Assembly: GCF_019578655.1 (NCBI RefSeq)
Contig: NC_063261.1
Location: forward strand, 19,954,216-20,018,215
DNA length: 64,000 nucleotides
DNA from: Ricinus communis
Taxonomy: Eukaryota > Streptophyta > Magnoliopsida > Malpighiales > Euphorbiaceae
Reading direction: 5' to 3'
In this document: in pieces, positions 48,420 to 60,270 of the stretch
Layout of the letters: each line of letters starts with the position of its first letter
How positions within the stretch are numbered: the stretch's first letter is position 1
The notes under the pieces: model-generated
Told to the model about the DNA's origin: nothing
What the model saw: only the letters and a program-made list of their open reading frames with translations
Databases searched by the model: none
Program-made: the position numbers and the translations under genes

Positions 48420-49838
48420 TTAAACATTTCTCATCCTCTTAATTTTATCCACAAAACCTTGCATATTCATGTCCGAAGAACCACCTTCGGCCACCGCTGC
48501 CTCCGCCGCTTCCTTCCATTTTAATGCATTCTGCCTAATCTCCGCCGCCTTAGGCCCTACAGTTGCCTCAAGCAAGCATTTCTTCATCTCATCACGTGTA
48601 ATCAACTTGTTTTCAGCCATTCCACGACACATTCTAACACCAACCTTAAACACATCAACCAAGTACTTAGCATCAGTTACTTGATCACCCCACTGAGGGT
48701 AACAGACCACTGGCACTCCTGAGGAGAGTGCTTCCATTGTTGAGTTCCAGCCACAATGTGTTACAAAGCAAGCAATTGATTGATGAGCTAATACTTTCTC
48801 TTGTGGACTCCATTGTACTACTTTTCCCTTGTCTGCTACTTTCTCCAAGAATTCATCAGGCAAAACAACCGGTTCGAAAACGGATTCTTTAGCTGGAGGT
48901 TTCATAACCCACAGGAAAGAAACATCAGAATTCAATAGCCCATATGCAATTTCAATCCATTGTTCTTGATTAAAATACACAACACTTCCGAAAGAAACGT
49001 AAACAACCGATGATGGTGGCTTGGTATCTAGCCATTCAATGCAATCATCAGCTTTCAGGAAATCGCCTTTGACATCAGAGTTTAAAGCTTTGGGATCTTT
49101 GTACAAAGGACCCACAGGCTTGATAGGACAAAACTTGGACATGTACTCTATCAAATCATGCTCTAATTCTTGAAATGTTTCCATTAAGATACAAAAAGGT
49201 TTTTCAAGGTTCTTGAACTGACCTAAAATTGCTCTCCTCAAGAACGGAAAAGGAGTAGAAGGATGCAAGAAACTAGGTACCTCATCATATTTCAAGACAG
49301 GCATAAAAGGCAATTCAACATCTGTTTCAGGGTTTTCTTCACTAGGGAAAGGAGCAAGATCGTGATAGTAATGATAATAAGCAGAAAAACAACCACAAGA
49401 TTGAACCCAAAGCATTGCAGAAGGAAGACCAAGATCTTCAGCTACATCAGAAACCCAAGGTATAAAAGGGTTATTGATTAAGCAAGAAACTGGCCTGCCT
49501 TCTTCTGAGTTTCTTCTGATCATTTCTGGAATCACTTGCTTGCCAACAAGTTCAAGTTGAGCTATGTATTGATCAAGGTCTTTGCGTCTAGGATCATCTT
49601 CTTCCAATCCTTCTTCGAAGAATTCGAATCGAATAAAGCCATCTCCAACAGGTATAGACTCATGATCGGTTATGTTGTTGGCATTTCTCATTTGTTTTCC
49701 AACAATTTCAGGCGCAGCGAAAGTGACAAGCAAACCCTTTGAAGCAAGACGTTTGCCAAGTCTAAGTAAAGGGTTCACATGGCCTTGAGCAGGGAAAGAA
49801 ACAAGAAGGACATGAACAGGAGAACCTGATGCTACCAT
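48420..49838 (-). CDS. UGT84A-like UDP-glucosyltransferase, third copy
   Basis: Single exon, 472 aa, the usual UGT84 length without the C-terminal tail of copies 1 and 2. Starts [20 protein letters not shown] with catalytic His20. The Asp-replacing NNPF motif, [22 protein letters not shown] and a full PSPG box ([12 protein letters not shown] ... HCGWNS ... PQWGDQ) are all present. It ends [11 protein letters not shown]. Sequence differs from copies 1 and 2 throughout, so it is an older duplicate. A glucose-ester-forming role is inferred from the family; the acceptor is unknown. It is transcribed in the same direction as its neighbours. Confidence 0.94.
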   Translation of the reverse strand: MVASGSPVHVLLVSFPAQGHVNPLLRLGKRLASKGLLVTFAAPEIVGKQMRNANNITDHESIPVGDGFIRFEFFEEGLEEDDPRRKDLDQYIAQLELVGKQVIPEMIRRNSEEGRPVSCLINNPFIPWVSDVAEDLGLPSAMLWVQSCGCFSAYYHYYHDLAPFPSEENPETDVELPFMPVLKYDEVPSFLHPSTPFPFLRRAILGQFKNLEKPFCILMETFQELEHDLIEYMSKFCPIKPVGPLYKDPKALNSDVKGDFLKADDCIEWLDTKPPSSVVYVSFGSVVYFNQEQWIEIAYGLLNSDVSFLWVMKPPAKESVFEPVVLPDEFLEKVADKGKVVQWSPQEKVLAHQSIACFVTHCGWNSTMEALSSGVPVVCYPQWGDQVTDAKYLVDVFKVGVRMCRGMAENKLITRDEMKKCLLEATVGPKAAEIRQNALKWKEAAEAAVAEGGSSDMNMQGFVDKIKRMRNV

Positions 49839-52800
49839 TTTCTTTTCTGCTCTAGCAATTTTGGTTGCTATAAGAGAAAGATGAGTGGAGGATAAAGTGT
49901 ATCGATTATCGGTTCAATTATACTATCAGTCTCTGGTGTGAAGCATGGGATAGAATGTTGCAAATAAATACACAGAGTTAATGGTAAACAAACAAAGAAA
50001 TTAATAATTCTTTTTCTAAATTTCAACAGATAATGATTTGTTTGTTAGTATGTGAACAAATATAATGAATTTATATTATAAATAAAGCATTATATAACTG
50101 TATCACCTTTTTAAAATAATCTTACCTTATTAAAGATTAAGACCTTAATCAATTTTATTATTTTAATTCGTTAAGCTTTTAATGAAATAAAATAAACTAA
50201 TAATATTTTTTTATTTTCTTCTACTTCTATTTCAGGAAAAACATAAATGTTCACAGCTGATGTGGCAAATCCCACATCACTTCATGATAATGCACTTTTC
50301 GTTTTTCTATCACAAATAAAAAAAAAAAAAAGAATTCAAATTTAATTTTTTTTTATTTGATTTAGAATATGTATACACCATCGAATTAAAATTGTAGATG
50401 CACTCTTCATGTACTTTTATTATAACATAATGTAGCATAAATTTCAACTCACAAGCCAAGTTCTTCCACAATAAAATTGAAATAAGTGATCCATATCTCA
50501 TCAAAATAATGATTTTGTATTTATATAATTTTTTTATTTATATAAATAATTAAAATTTATATTTAAATTCATCAAATAACAAAATATGTAGAATTAATAA
50601 ATTAGTTAAAATAAAGAATAAGTATAAACAGTATCATATGATTTTATTCTTTGATAACTGTAAATATAATTTTTTTCTTAAACTAAAAAAAAAATATAAT
50701 TACAAATCATGATTAAAATAAATACTTCATCATTAAAAAAAATATAATTTATAAAAATTTAAATAATGTCACTCTGATAAGCCATTATTGTAGTATATTT
50801 ATACTTATTATAGTAGATTCAGAACTTAACAACTCATGGCGTTGTTGTTTAATCATTAACTCATTTTATTTAAATCAGTAAATGTGTCACCACAATATAA
50901 TAGTCAAATACCGAAAATAAAAGTTATTTAGCTCTAAATCCACATTATTATTGGAGTAAAAATAACTAAATTTCTATAAATCAAAATTATATAACTAAAA
51001 TTATTAAAAAATAAACTACATAGTATTTTATTTTAATTTTTAAACCTCACCACTCTAAGAAGAAAAGAAAAAGAAACCCTTTACATCAGATGTATTATTT
51101 TATATGTCAAGATTTTTATACCCAAAGAATTTTGGAGCAACCCATATGTAATTTCTTGTACACAAAGAATATGGAAAGAAGAATAGTACTTTTTTCTTTT
51201 CTTGTTCTTTTATTTCTATGCTACTTAGCAACAATGGCACTTGCATAATCAATTTGAAGGGTCAAAGAGGTGCTATCAAATTTGTTTACGCAAGTAAATA
51301 ATATAATTAACATCTAAGTTTGCTTTCAAATGTAGTTTTTAGTGTCAATATTACCCCATGTGGTTGCTCTCGATTTTGCAAGAAAGAAACAAAAGTTTGC
51401 AAGAAAGTTCTTCCTCACATAATTAAAACTAAAAACAAATGTAGTTTTTAGTGCCATTGTTAGTATTCTATATATTGTACAATATAACACTTCAATAGAG
51501 CTTAACAAAATGATTGTTAGAGATTTAAGATTTTCATGGTTTTACTCCTATTTGTAATTGATTGTGTACTCTGTCTTTTATGGTAAAATAAAATTGTGAA
51601 ACTCAGAGTATTAGCAAGAAAATAATAAGTATAATAACTCATTATATAAATAATTTATTAAATAATTATTATGCAAGTCATATTATCACCTCAATCACTT
51701 TTATTTTTATTTTATAAATATTTAGTTAATAATTACATAAATACTTACTATACCAATATATTTTTATTTTAAATATAATATATTATTTTTTGGGGGGGAA
51801 TATTTGTATGGTTGGTTTATAAGGACAACTTGTGCCGATACCTAATTAAATGCCAATTGTGTGAAACAATTTTAGAGGCTGTGCGAACCTCAGCTAAATT
51901 ACTAAGATTTCTATTGAATTGATTGACTACATTTTTAAGCAAAAAGCCACACACAAGAAAATAAAAAAGAAACGTTTCTATTATGAGGCCAAGGAGGATT
52001 GTGGATTTTTCACCTCCTACATTGACATCTAATAATTGAATCACCACTTGTATAAAAAAAAAAATTAAGAGGAAATAAAAATTAATATTATGTGGTTAAT
52101 AATCATCTATATGACTTTAATACTCATTTTCTTCCAAAAGAATACTAACAAAAATACAACAATATGTCCTTAAAATGGACATTTTAAAACAAATATTAAT
52201 TCTTGAATTTCTTTTATTTTTATTGAAAGAAAGATAATATTAACAAGTTAAAAATTACATGGTCAAATTTCACAATATCTATTAAATGGTAATTTAATCT
52301 AATTTAACTAAATTATTTTTATACTAATCTATTAAATATTTTTCTAATCTATGGTTACTGTGAAATAGAGGAGATAATTTTTGCATTTATGCCTATAAAG
52401 TCAATAACATATACATCAATGACTGAACCAAAATTAAGGGGAAAAAGAAAAAGAGAAAAAAGGACAAACAGATATGAGTTCAATTAAGAGTTGGCACTGT
52501 TGATGTGGGGCTAAAAGAAAGATCAGAATTAATGAAGATGGATACAAAATCAATGAAAAACACAGATTTTTGTTTGTTGTTATATGTATGGATGGAGTTG
52601 CCTTTCAAATTGATTCTAGAAAACCTTTTGGTATACATTCCAAATGCATGCTTGCCAATGTTCCTTTTCCAAATCATCATTGTCTCTTTCTGCTTTATCT
52701 CTTGGAAGAACTGTGAATTTGTTTGATTCATATGTCTTTGTCTTTGTTTTGAACACCAGAAGCATTAATGGAGAATCTTACAATATTGATCTGCAAGGTT

Positions 52801-54080
52801 AATAAATTGATTACTTGTTTAAATAAAGTATTAATCCATAGTTCATCTCTACATGATCAATATGGATAATAATCTCTTCGCAGTTATCATTATCAACCGA
52901 CGATAGTATTTGAATCTAATTCAATTTTTGTAAGTAAAAAAATACAATCAAATTAAAATATAATCAATTTGATGAAATTTAAGACACCATGTTCTGGATT
53001 AGTTAATATTAATTATGCATTTTCAATATGTCAAACCCAAATTTATAACTTCATTAAAACTTTGTCTGTCTATGTCTATTAAACCAGCTTTGAGCTATAC
53101 TTTACATGCGGGCTACCATACAAAAATTCTCATACGTTTGACATTACATAAGCAGAATGTGACAGTCTTTCTAACAATAAAAATACAATAAATTAATGTT
53201 GCAATAAGGTATCCTTCTCTTTTTACTACAAAGTAACATTTTATTGCATTTATATACATTGTCCAGTTCTTAAATGTTATATATAAAATGGCATGATAGA
53301 GCAATATGACAGGATGTTGTTGGCTGTCAATTAATAACAGAAGCCTTTTGGCTCTGTGTAGTTCAATTTATATACGTAATGCCATTTTTCATGCATCATC
53401 TTCAACAAATGAACATTGCCTCTTCTTTCTTTGTAGTTAAATTAAATTAAATTTTAGATTATGTCATTTTTGTCAATATAATTTAAAATGACTATTTCAC
53501 AAATCTCACCCTTATTAGTGACTTTTCTTATAAAGTTACAAAACCGATTAGTTCTTTTCCATGTCGAACAAAAGTCACAGACATGTTTTAGAAATAAACA
53601 GCATTATTGAACCTGGCTAACTGCAAAATCATACTCAGTAAGAACCTCATTTTTGAGGAAAAAGAAAAACAAAAGGCATAGTGAGTTATACTTTCTTATT
53701 CTCTTTTTGAAGAAAAGGAAAATGGAAAAAGAAAGAAATAATTGGAAGATAAATGATCAAGCCACATGAGCCTTTAGATTCTTTTTATTTCTCAAATCTT
53801 CCTCTTATTCTTGTCATTTCATATGAAATATATCAAATTTCAAAATGGCTTTTGCCCCATTCTTCAAACCAAGATCAAGTGATGGAAATGCTCCTACCAT
53901 TATTCTCATAAAATTGGCAATACATATACAACATGACACTGTCTTTCCGACTATACACTCTTTAAGATCGTAATGTGTCACTATTATCTTAATTATATAC
54001 CATAATACACCAATCCCATGTGGTAACAATCTATTGTCTTTATCTTGCAATACTTATTCCTTAATTAGCATCTTTCTACA
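49839..54080. other. Intergenic between UGT84A copy 3 and the UGT84B-like gene
   Basis: AT-rich. 51330-51500 holds a local duplication of AATGTAGTTTTTAGTG. 52440-52740 has balanced composition but no recognisable product. 53125-53180 resembles the 3' flank of the UGT84B-like gene at 53900-53960. No gene is supported. Confidence 0.5.
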
Positions 54081-55511
54081 TCATATACGTACCCCACATG
54101 AGCAACTTCTCTCAAGAATCTCCTGAACAAACAACTGAATATTCCGGTCCGACGAACCACTACCAGCCAATGCTTCCCTCGCAGCTTGCTTCAATGCTTT
54201 TGCATTGGATTCAAACACTTCAGATTTCGGTCCATTCATAATCTCTTTAATACATTTTTCGAATTCATCATTAGTAACAATTCCATCTTGGTTTGCTCTA
54301 AGCCTTAGACCTATACGAAAAACATCAACAATAAGCTTTGCATTGGTAGGTTGGTCGGTCCATTGAGGGCATGCAATCACTGGTACGCCTGCCACTATTG
54401 TCTCAAGCATAGAATTCCACCCACAATGTGTTATAAAGCAAGCAATTGAAGGATGAGACAAAACCTTTGTTTGTGGAGACCATGATACAACAAGCCCTTG
54501 ATCTTTTGTCTCCTCCAAGAATCCCAATGGCAATTGTCCATTGCCACTTGCTAATGGTGCATCAGTTAATTGCTTTACCACCCAGAGAAATGGATGATTA
54601 GTGTTCTTTAGAGCTTTTAATATGCTCCCCATTTGTTGGGATGACAACACTATGATACTTCCAAAAGATACATATATAACTGAAGATGGTTCTTGCTTGT
54701 TTAACCATTCAATGCAAGAATCTTCAGCTTTCCACATATCAACTCCAATATCTTCATCTTGATCTTCGCCAAGTAGTGATGGAGGAACAAGAGGGCCGAC
54801 GGGGCGAATTGGGTAGAGATCAGCCATGGAGTTAATGACATCTTTCTCAAGCTCAAAGAATGAGTTCCCAAGAACCCATGTGTACTTCTTTATGTTCAAG
54901 AACACATCAGAGAAAAGTTTAGGGATACTACCAAATGGGTTTGAAGGAAGAACAAAGGAAGGCAAGTCTTCTGTAAGCAACAATGGCAAGCCGGGCAATT
55001 CAACACTCATTTCAGGGTTTGTTAAGGTAGGAAATGAGTTCAACTTATTGTAAAAATGATAGTAAATTGCATAAAGAGAACATGGTTGTATCCAAAGCAT
55101 AGCACAAGGGGTTGCGTGCTCAATAGCAACATCTATCACCCAAGGAACAAAGGGGTTGTTTATGATGCAAGAAAGCTTCTTGTAACCATCCTTTGGGTAG
55201 TTTTCTTTGATAAGGTTTGAGAGATTAATAGGTCCAAACTTGCCTAAGGTTTCTAGGTAATGGTCTAAGTTGGCCTTACGGTCGTAGTCAAGGCTTAGAC
55301 CATCAGAGAAGAAGAGAAGTTGGACTCTGGAGATGGAGGTGGTGACGGAGGACTTGAGGATGCGATGGCGGGCAATTTCAGTGATAGCCAGAGTGACATG
55401 AAGCCCTTTAGAGATCAACCGTTTTCCCAGTCTAAGCAAAGGGTTAATGTGACCTTGAGATGCAAATGCAACCATTAATACATGAATCTCATCTCTGCTT
55501 TCCTTCTCCAT
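54081..55511 (-). CDS. UGT84B-like UDP-glucosyltransferase
   Basis: Single exon, 476 aa, start MEKESRDEIHVLMVAFASQGH with catalytic His21. It differs from the three neighbours and has UGT84B1-style segments: LLFFSDGL, IINNPFVPWVIDVA, ILKALKNTNHPFLWVVK. The PSPG box is WSPQTKVLSHPSIACFITHCGWNSMLETIVAGVPVIACPQWTDQ, 44 residues with final Gln for UDP-glucose. Arabidopsis UGT84B1 forms glucose esters of auxin-type acids (IAA and relatives), so an auxin or aromatic-acid acceptor is possible but not shown. A truncated copy of its 5' end lies about 800 bp upstream (56305-56450). The ending ERSCSCGVRI is short and cysteine-bearing. Confidence 0.92.
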   Translation of the reverse strand: MEKESRDEIHVLMVAFASQGHINPLLRLGKRLISKGLHVTLAITEIARHRILKSSVTTSISRVQLLFFSDGLSLDYDRKANLDHYLETLGKFGPINLSNLIKENYPKDGYKKLSCIINNPFVPWVIDVAIEHATPCAMLWIQPCSLYAIYYHFYNKLNSFPTLTNPEMSVELPGLPLLLTEDLPSFVLPSNPFGSIPKLFSDVFLNIKKYTWVLGNSFFELEKDVINSMADLYPIRPVGPLVPPSLLGEDQDEDIGVDMWKAEDSCIEWLNKQEPSSVIYVSFGSIIVLSSQQMGSILKALKNTNHPFLWVVKQLTDAPLASGNGQLPLGFLEETKDQGLVVSWSPQTKVLSHPSIACFITHCGWNSMLETIVAGVPVIACPQWTDQPTNAKLIVDVFRIGLRLRANQDGIVTNDEFEKCIKEIMNGPKSEVFESNAKALKQAAREALAGSGSSDRNIQLFVQEILERSCSCGVRI

Positions 55512-56304
55512 TGCTATGCTCGGATATGGAAGATGAATAGTGAAAAGGACGATAAGAAACAGATGAATAGGCTCTAAATGGTAGGTACTCTAGTAAGCAT
55601 TCAACTATTTTTCTTCTTCCCCTTCAGTGAATTTAATCATTGACTCATAATTAAATGGTAGCCTCTTCTTTCTCAGAATCTTTTCAAAGAAAATTAAAAG
55701 GATAAGCTGATGTAAAAAAAGAAAAAGAAAAAAAAAAGCTTTTCGAGATCTTTTCCTTCCTTTAGAAAGCGATAATTATAAGTCGACAAATTCGAGGAAA
55801 TTCTTTTTATTAGGTAGGGATAGCAACAGCGTGGACCAGGATAAGGAGTCATTCCAATCCTGTCTCGCAAATTAAATGGAAAAGAATTACCCATTTTACT
55901 GGAGTGTGATAGTAAAGTAAGAATCTACCTATTGCAGAGGAGTCACTTTTACTAATTAAGCTAGACTTAAAAGTGTAATATATCAATTTCTTTGTTGATT
56001 TTACCTTTTTAGTGTAATATTTTATAATAATTTTAAAAAACTTACCATACTAAATATGTTTTTAAGGATTAATTCATTAATTATTTAAACTAATTTTTAT
56101 AAACGTGTTTCACACATTATTCATTCATTATATAACTTCGTTAAATATTTCATAATATATTATAATTATTATAGTAATAAAACTTTCTTCTACTACCATA
56201 TTTGGCGAGATAAGACATTTCTTGTATTATAAACTAAAATTAGTTTTTTTTTTTTTTTTTAAAATCTCAGATATTTATATATTATTTTGTTATTCTTGTT
56301 TTGT
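55512..56304. other. Promoter and 5' flank of the UGT84B-like gene
   Basis: A/T-rich, with poly(A)/poly(T) runs at 55714-55737 and 56247-56262. The first 100 bases share text with the truncated copy at 56305-56450 (AGGCTCTAAATGGTAGGTACTCTA). Confidence 0.5.
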
Positions 56305-56450
56305 AAGCAAAGGGTTTATATGGTTTTGAGATGTAAATGCAACCATTAGTATATGAATTTCAGTGTTTTCCTTCTCCATTTGCTATGCTATCTGCACTTG
56401 GATTTGGAAGATGAGGCTCTAATGGTAGGTACTCTACTAAGTATTCAAAT
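56305..56450 (-). pseudogene. Truncated duplicate of the UGT84B-like gene (start plus leader)
   Basis: The minus strand encodes MEKENTEIHILMVAFTSQNH and then INPLL, parallel to the intact gene's first 26 residues. The leader upstream (GGCTCTAATGGTAGGTACTCTAC) also matches. The His at the catalytic spot is kept but its GH glycine is changed to Asn. Similarity stops abruptly at about 56305, where a poly(T)/AT stretch begins, so the rest of the gene is lost. Confidence 0.8.
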
Positions 56451-57317
56451 GGGTTAAGGAATTTTCAGACAAGGTGTCTAGCAATTGAAAAGGGCTCCTC
56501 AAGATAGACTCACCTCAATTGTAATTGGAAAACCCCCAAATTGAAATACATTAATACATTAAATTATAGATAAATTAGTTTAGGTGATAAGGAAAATACT
56601 CGTATTTCTTATTAACTTTTTAATAAGCATTTCAAGGATTTATTTTTAAATACAAACTAAAGCGACGTGGTACAGTATGCTATTAAAATTATCCGAGAAA
56701 GAAAAAATTCGATGTCATTGTCTCCGAGAGAAAAGGACAATGAAATAGTAAGTCATATATACCATACCAAATAATAAATAAATAAACCATTGCCTAAGCA
56801 GAAAGTAAAACCTCACCACCTTACCACATGTAACCAACATTGACATGCAGAGATTGTGATGGCAGAAGCACAAAATGTAACAGCTTCAGTAATTGTTGGC
56901 TGCAAAACCTAATAAACCAACCCCGCAGGAAGGTTTGAGCTTCCAATGGATCCATAGAAACTGGGTTAAAGTTCTACAAGTTTAAGCCCAGCCCATCACC
57001 TAACGGTAAATGGCAACATTTTTCTTTTGGATAGTTAAATTGTGATTTTTGGTTCGAATTTGTTTCTTTTATAAATGAATCCCATAAAAGAAAATTTTAC
57101 AAATAAATTCTCATATTTGGTATAAATTTTTAGGAGTAAATGTCAAATCCGATTCGACATTTTAGTTCATTTTAGATGAAATAGTTTATATGCTTAGAAC
57201 AAAAAGAGCTTCATGACCTATTTAATTTTTAGGCAATCTTGGTTTGCTTCAGAGGTAAATTATCTTCCAATAATAATAAAATGTTTATAATTTTCACCTG
57301 TAATGCAATTGCACCTT

Positions 57318-57390
<73 letters not shown>

Positions 57391-58456
57391 ATTCATCAAA
57401 TTTTTTATAAAATCAATTATCAATTTTAAAATTGCAAAAACTAGGAAAAATAAGATTCTGAAATCTTATTATTTGCTCCATGAATAAATCATTATTTTTC
57501 TACTTCAAATTGTAAGCTCTAAATTGCATTTAAAAATTTAGTTGAATGTTAAGGCTTCATAATGTAGGTCATGTAGAAGATCGACACTCTAGACAATTTA
57601 ATTGGCACACACAAAATTGAAAAAAATATGATTTTCTTTCCAAAAAGATATTATGAATTTGTGATTAAAGACAACCCTTTTTTTGACTTAGTGATTAAAG
57701 ACAATTTAATTAGTAATAAAGAAAGAAAAGAAAAGGAATAATGTAAATTATGTAAGTAGATAACAACATAATTTTAGTTACAAATCTTAAGAAAAAGGAT
57801 TCGAATTTGATTTTATTTAAATTAAAATATACATATACTGTCAGACTATGTTTGTGAATCTAGAGAGTCAATTCTTTCGATTAAAGTTTCAACTAAAGAA
57901 ATAATCATAAATGCTAGTCATAGTCCAAGAATAAAAGGCCTTCAAAATAAATGTCATAATTCCATTGTTGCAAAAGAGATTGTTGAAATTATTGTTCATC
58001 AGAAGAATTTAGAATACTGAAAGCGAAAGAAGTTAAGAAGGGGCTTTATTTGGACAAATTTGGTCAATTGTGTATGTGCATTAATTAAAATTGAGTCAAG
58101 AAGGGGCTTTATTTGGACAAATTTGAACATAGAAACTCCCATATAGTTTGACAAAATAATTCATATGTTTCTTGAATTATAATACCTTAATTATCGAATG
58201 CTTCACTATCTGCTTATGAATTTACAGATAATCTATTGAGTTTTTGTTATTTATTGATACATAATTTGGCTTGTATTTTACAATAACAATGTCGCTGACA
58301 ATGAGTTGCATACTAATTCTATACTGAAACAATTAATTGGAGAGTGGCTTAATTGATATCCTTACTTGTGAATTTGAAACTATTGTGTGAAAAAAAATTA
58401 AAATTAAAAAATAAACAAAAAGAAAGAAAAATCTTCTCAGGTTCCCACAATATTGG
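56451..58456. other. Intergenic, AT-rich
   Basis: No gene is visible. It contains the AT microsatellite at 57323-57388 and a nearby duplication of AAGAAGGGGCTTTATTTGGA (about 58036 and 58099). Confidence 0.55.
57323..57388. repeat. AT microsatellite
   Basis: About 33 uninterrupted AT units. Confidence 0.95.
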
Positions 58457-58759
58457 CTATGGATTATTACCATTAACAACATTGTGTCCCCCTCCAGGGC
58501 TAGGACCAGAATTCTTAATCACACCTAAAGTTTGGAGATTCTTGTACTTGTGCCCTATGCCAGGGCTTGGCCCTGATTTCTTCACTTCTTCAAGTGATAA
58601 TCCCTTAATCACACCTTCAATCTCTTGAAAGACATCTTCATGTAATTTAGCACTCAACCGCCGCGCGTCGGTGCCGCGGAAGAACATAGCACTTAACAAG
58701 AGACAACAGGCAAGAAAAATAGAAAAAATTGTAATAGCAGATTTGTTTTCTCCGCCCAT
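58457..58759 (-). CDS. PIP/PIPL-type secreted signalling peptide precursor with two SGPS motifs
   Basis: 100 aa from the ATG at 58759. An ATG 60 bases further upstream is rejected because it lies about 20 bases from the TATA box. The N-terminus MGGENKSAITIFSIFLACCLLLSAMFF is a signal peptide, followed by a charged variable pro-region (RRLSAKLHEDVFQEIEGVIKG) and two C-terminal motifs, SGPSPGIGHK and SGPSPGGGHN. The SGPSxGxGH core defines PAMP-induced secreted peptides (PIP and PIP-like), processed extracellular ligands. Arabidopsis PIP1 acts through RLK7 in immunity. This precursor would give two peptides, with the second near the end (NVVNGNNP). Intronless. The related CEP and IDA families differ at the core, so PIP/PIPL fits best. 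Expression cannot be judged. Confidence 0.85.
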   Translation of the reverse strand: MGGENKSAITIFSIFLACCLLLSAMFFRGTDARRLSAKLHEDVFQEIEGVIKGLSLEEVKKSGPSPGIGHKYKNLQTLGVIKNSGPSPGGGHNVVNGNNP

Positions 58760-58838
58760 GTTAGAATAATGGTGATATTGGCAAGCTAGACAGGTATGTG
58801 TTTCTTTGCTTAAGAACAAGAAAGGTTCGATAGGATTG

Positions 58839-58846
58839 TATTTATA
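58839..58846 (-). promoter_or_regulatory. TATA box of the PIP-like gene
   Basis: The minus strand reads TATAAATA, 80 bases upstream of the chosen ATG. Confidence 0.65.
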
Positions 58847-59607
58847 GTGGCGCTTCAGAGTTTGAAGGAAGCTTGGAGGCTTGTTTGACTAACATGGAGG
58901 ATGGACTATCTATTCAATGACATGTGGGGATTTTGGAATTATTAATTTTCTGATTATCCTGATGTGCCGCCACCTCTAGTTCATGGTATATATTTAGAGA
59001 ATCATCAAGGCAATTTCTTTAGAAAATCAAATTCTTAGGTCTAAAGGAAAGGTCTTTAGAGTTTGGTTTCTGAAATGGACAAGTGCTAGTCACAAAAGCA
59101 TTTATGTGGCTTCTTTTTGTTCTTCTCACATGAATTCGATTTGCTACAATTCGTATGTATAGTAGCAAATGGGATATCCTGAACAGTGAAAACTGGGGAT
59201 ATGTAGCAACCATATGAAAATGGCATGAGAGACAGTGACAACCGCATCAAAAAGTTCTTAAGACATCTTAATACAAGTAATATGGTGGACCAAATGGTGA
59301 ATCTTGAGTCTTCGTCATCATCATCATTTCAGTGAATAATCCTTCATAACAGCATGATTGATTATTACTTGTACAATTTATTACTATAATAACATAACTA
59401 AATTCCTTTCTCTTTTTTCTTTCTTTCCTTCTTTTTTTTTCTTTTTTTTTTTGCTTTGAATCTCACAGCCAACCAAGAGATTACAAAGAATATACAAGTG
59501 GAGAACTGTATGTCTGCTTTTGAGAATTGACTCTAGATAGGTTTGCCCAACCTTACTTTATTTTCAAACTCTACACTTAGGCCTGTCTATTTGGTAGTAA
59601 GCAACTG

Positions 59608-59631
59608 ATTATTATTATTATTATTATTATT
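59608..59631. repeat. ATT microsatellite
   Basis: Eight ATT units. Confidence 0.9.
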
Positions 59632-59835
59632 AAATAATCAACCTAAGAATTGAAAAATATATTAAGAAAGAAAAACGTATAGCGTATCGGACATTACCTT
59701 TTATAAATGATAAAGCATTATTTTATGAGTTTTAATACAACGATATACTATAATTTCAACCTAAAATTTTAGTTAAACTAGAAAAGACATTTATTATTTC
59801 ATAAAAATATAGTCTTAATGAATTAAAATTGCCAA

Positions 59836-59839
<4 letters not shown>

Positions 59840-59889
<50 letters not shown>
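59840..59889. repeat. AT microsatellite
   Basis: About 25 TA units. Confidence 0.95.
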
Positions 59890-59892
<3 letters not shown>

Positions 59893-59929
59893 ATCTACTT
59901 TGAATAAACAACATATAAAATTCATAGTA

Positions 59930-60270
59930 AAATTATAAATAATCAGAATTCTTTTAGCACTAGATATGATTATCATGTTAGTATGTTAGATTTAAATGAA
60001 AAAGAAAATTATTTTTATAAATTGAAAAATAAACTATGAAATTTTGAAAAGAAAAAGTCTCGAACTCAGAAACCTGAACTTGCGGTACTAAATGCATGAC
60101 CATTAGACATATAATATGATTAACATATTAGTACGTCAGATTTAAATGAAAGAAAAAATTAGGAAATAAACCAAATATTTTGAATGAAAGAATTTTCAAA
60201 TTCGAGACCTAAATTTTATGCGCTAAATATCTGACTACCAAATTAAAAATGTAATAGTTAAATTATAAAT
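59930..60270. repeat. Degenerate tandem duplication, unit about 150 bp
   Basis: GATATGATTATCATGTTAGTATGTTAGATTTAAATGAAA near 59963 returns as ATATGATTAACATATTAGTACGTCAGATTTAAATGAAA near 60113. The following TCTCGAACTCAGAAACCTGAA returns as TTCGAGACCTAAATTT. The flanking ATTATAAATAATCAGA occurs at both outer ends (about 59934 and 60252). No coding content. Confidence 0.7.

Noticed and set aside
52480..52731. Overlapping 73- and 83-residue ORFs on both strands
   Set aside because: No recognisable domain, signal peptide or promoter, and no paralogue in the window; kept as intergenic.
58760..58819. 20-residue N-terminal extension of the PIP-like peptide
   Set aside because: The upstream ATG is only about 20 bases from the TATA box, so it is probably not transcribed; the inner Met directly precedes a good signal peptide.
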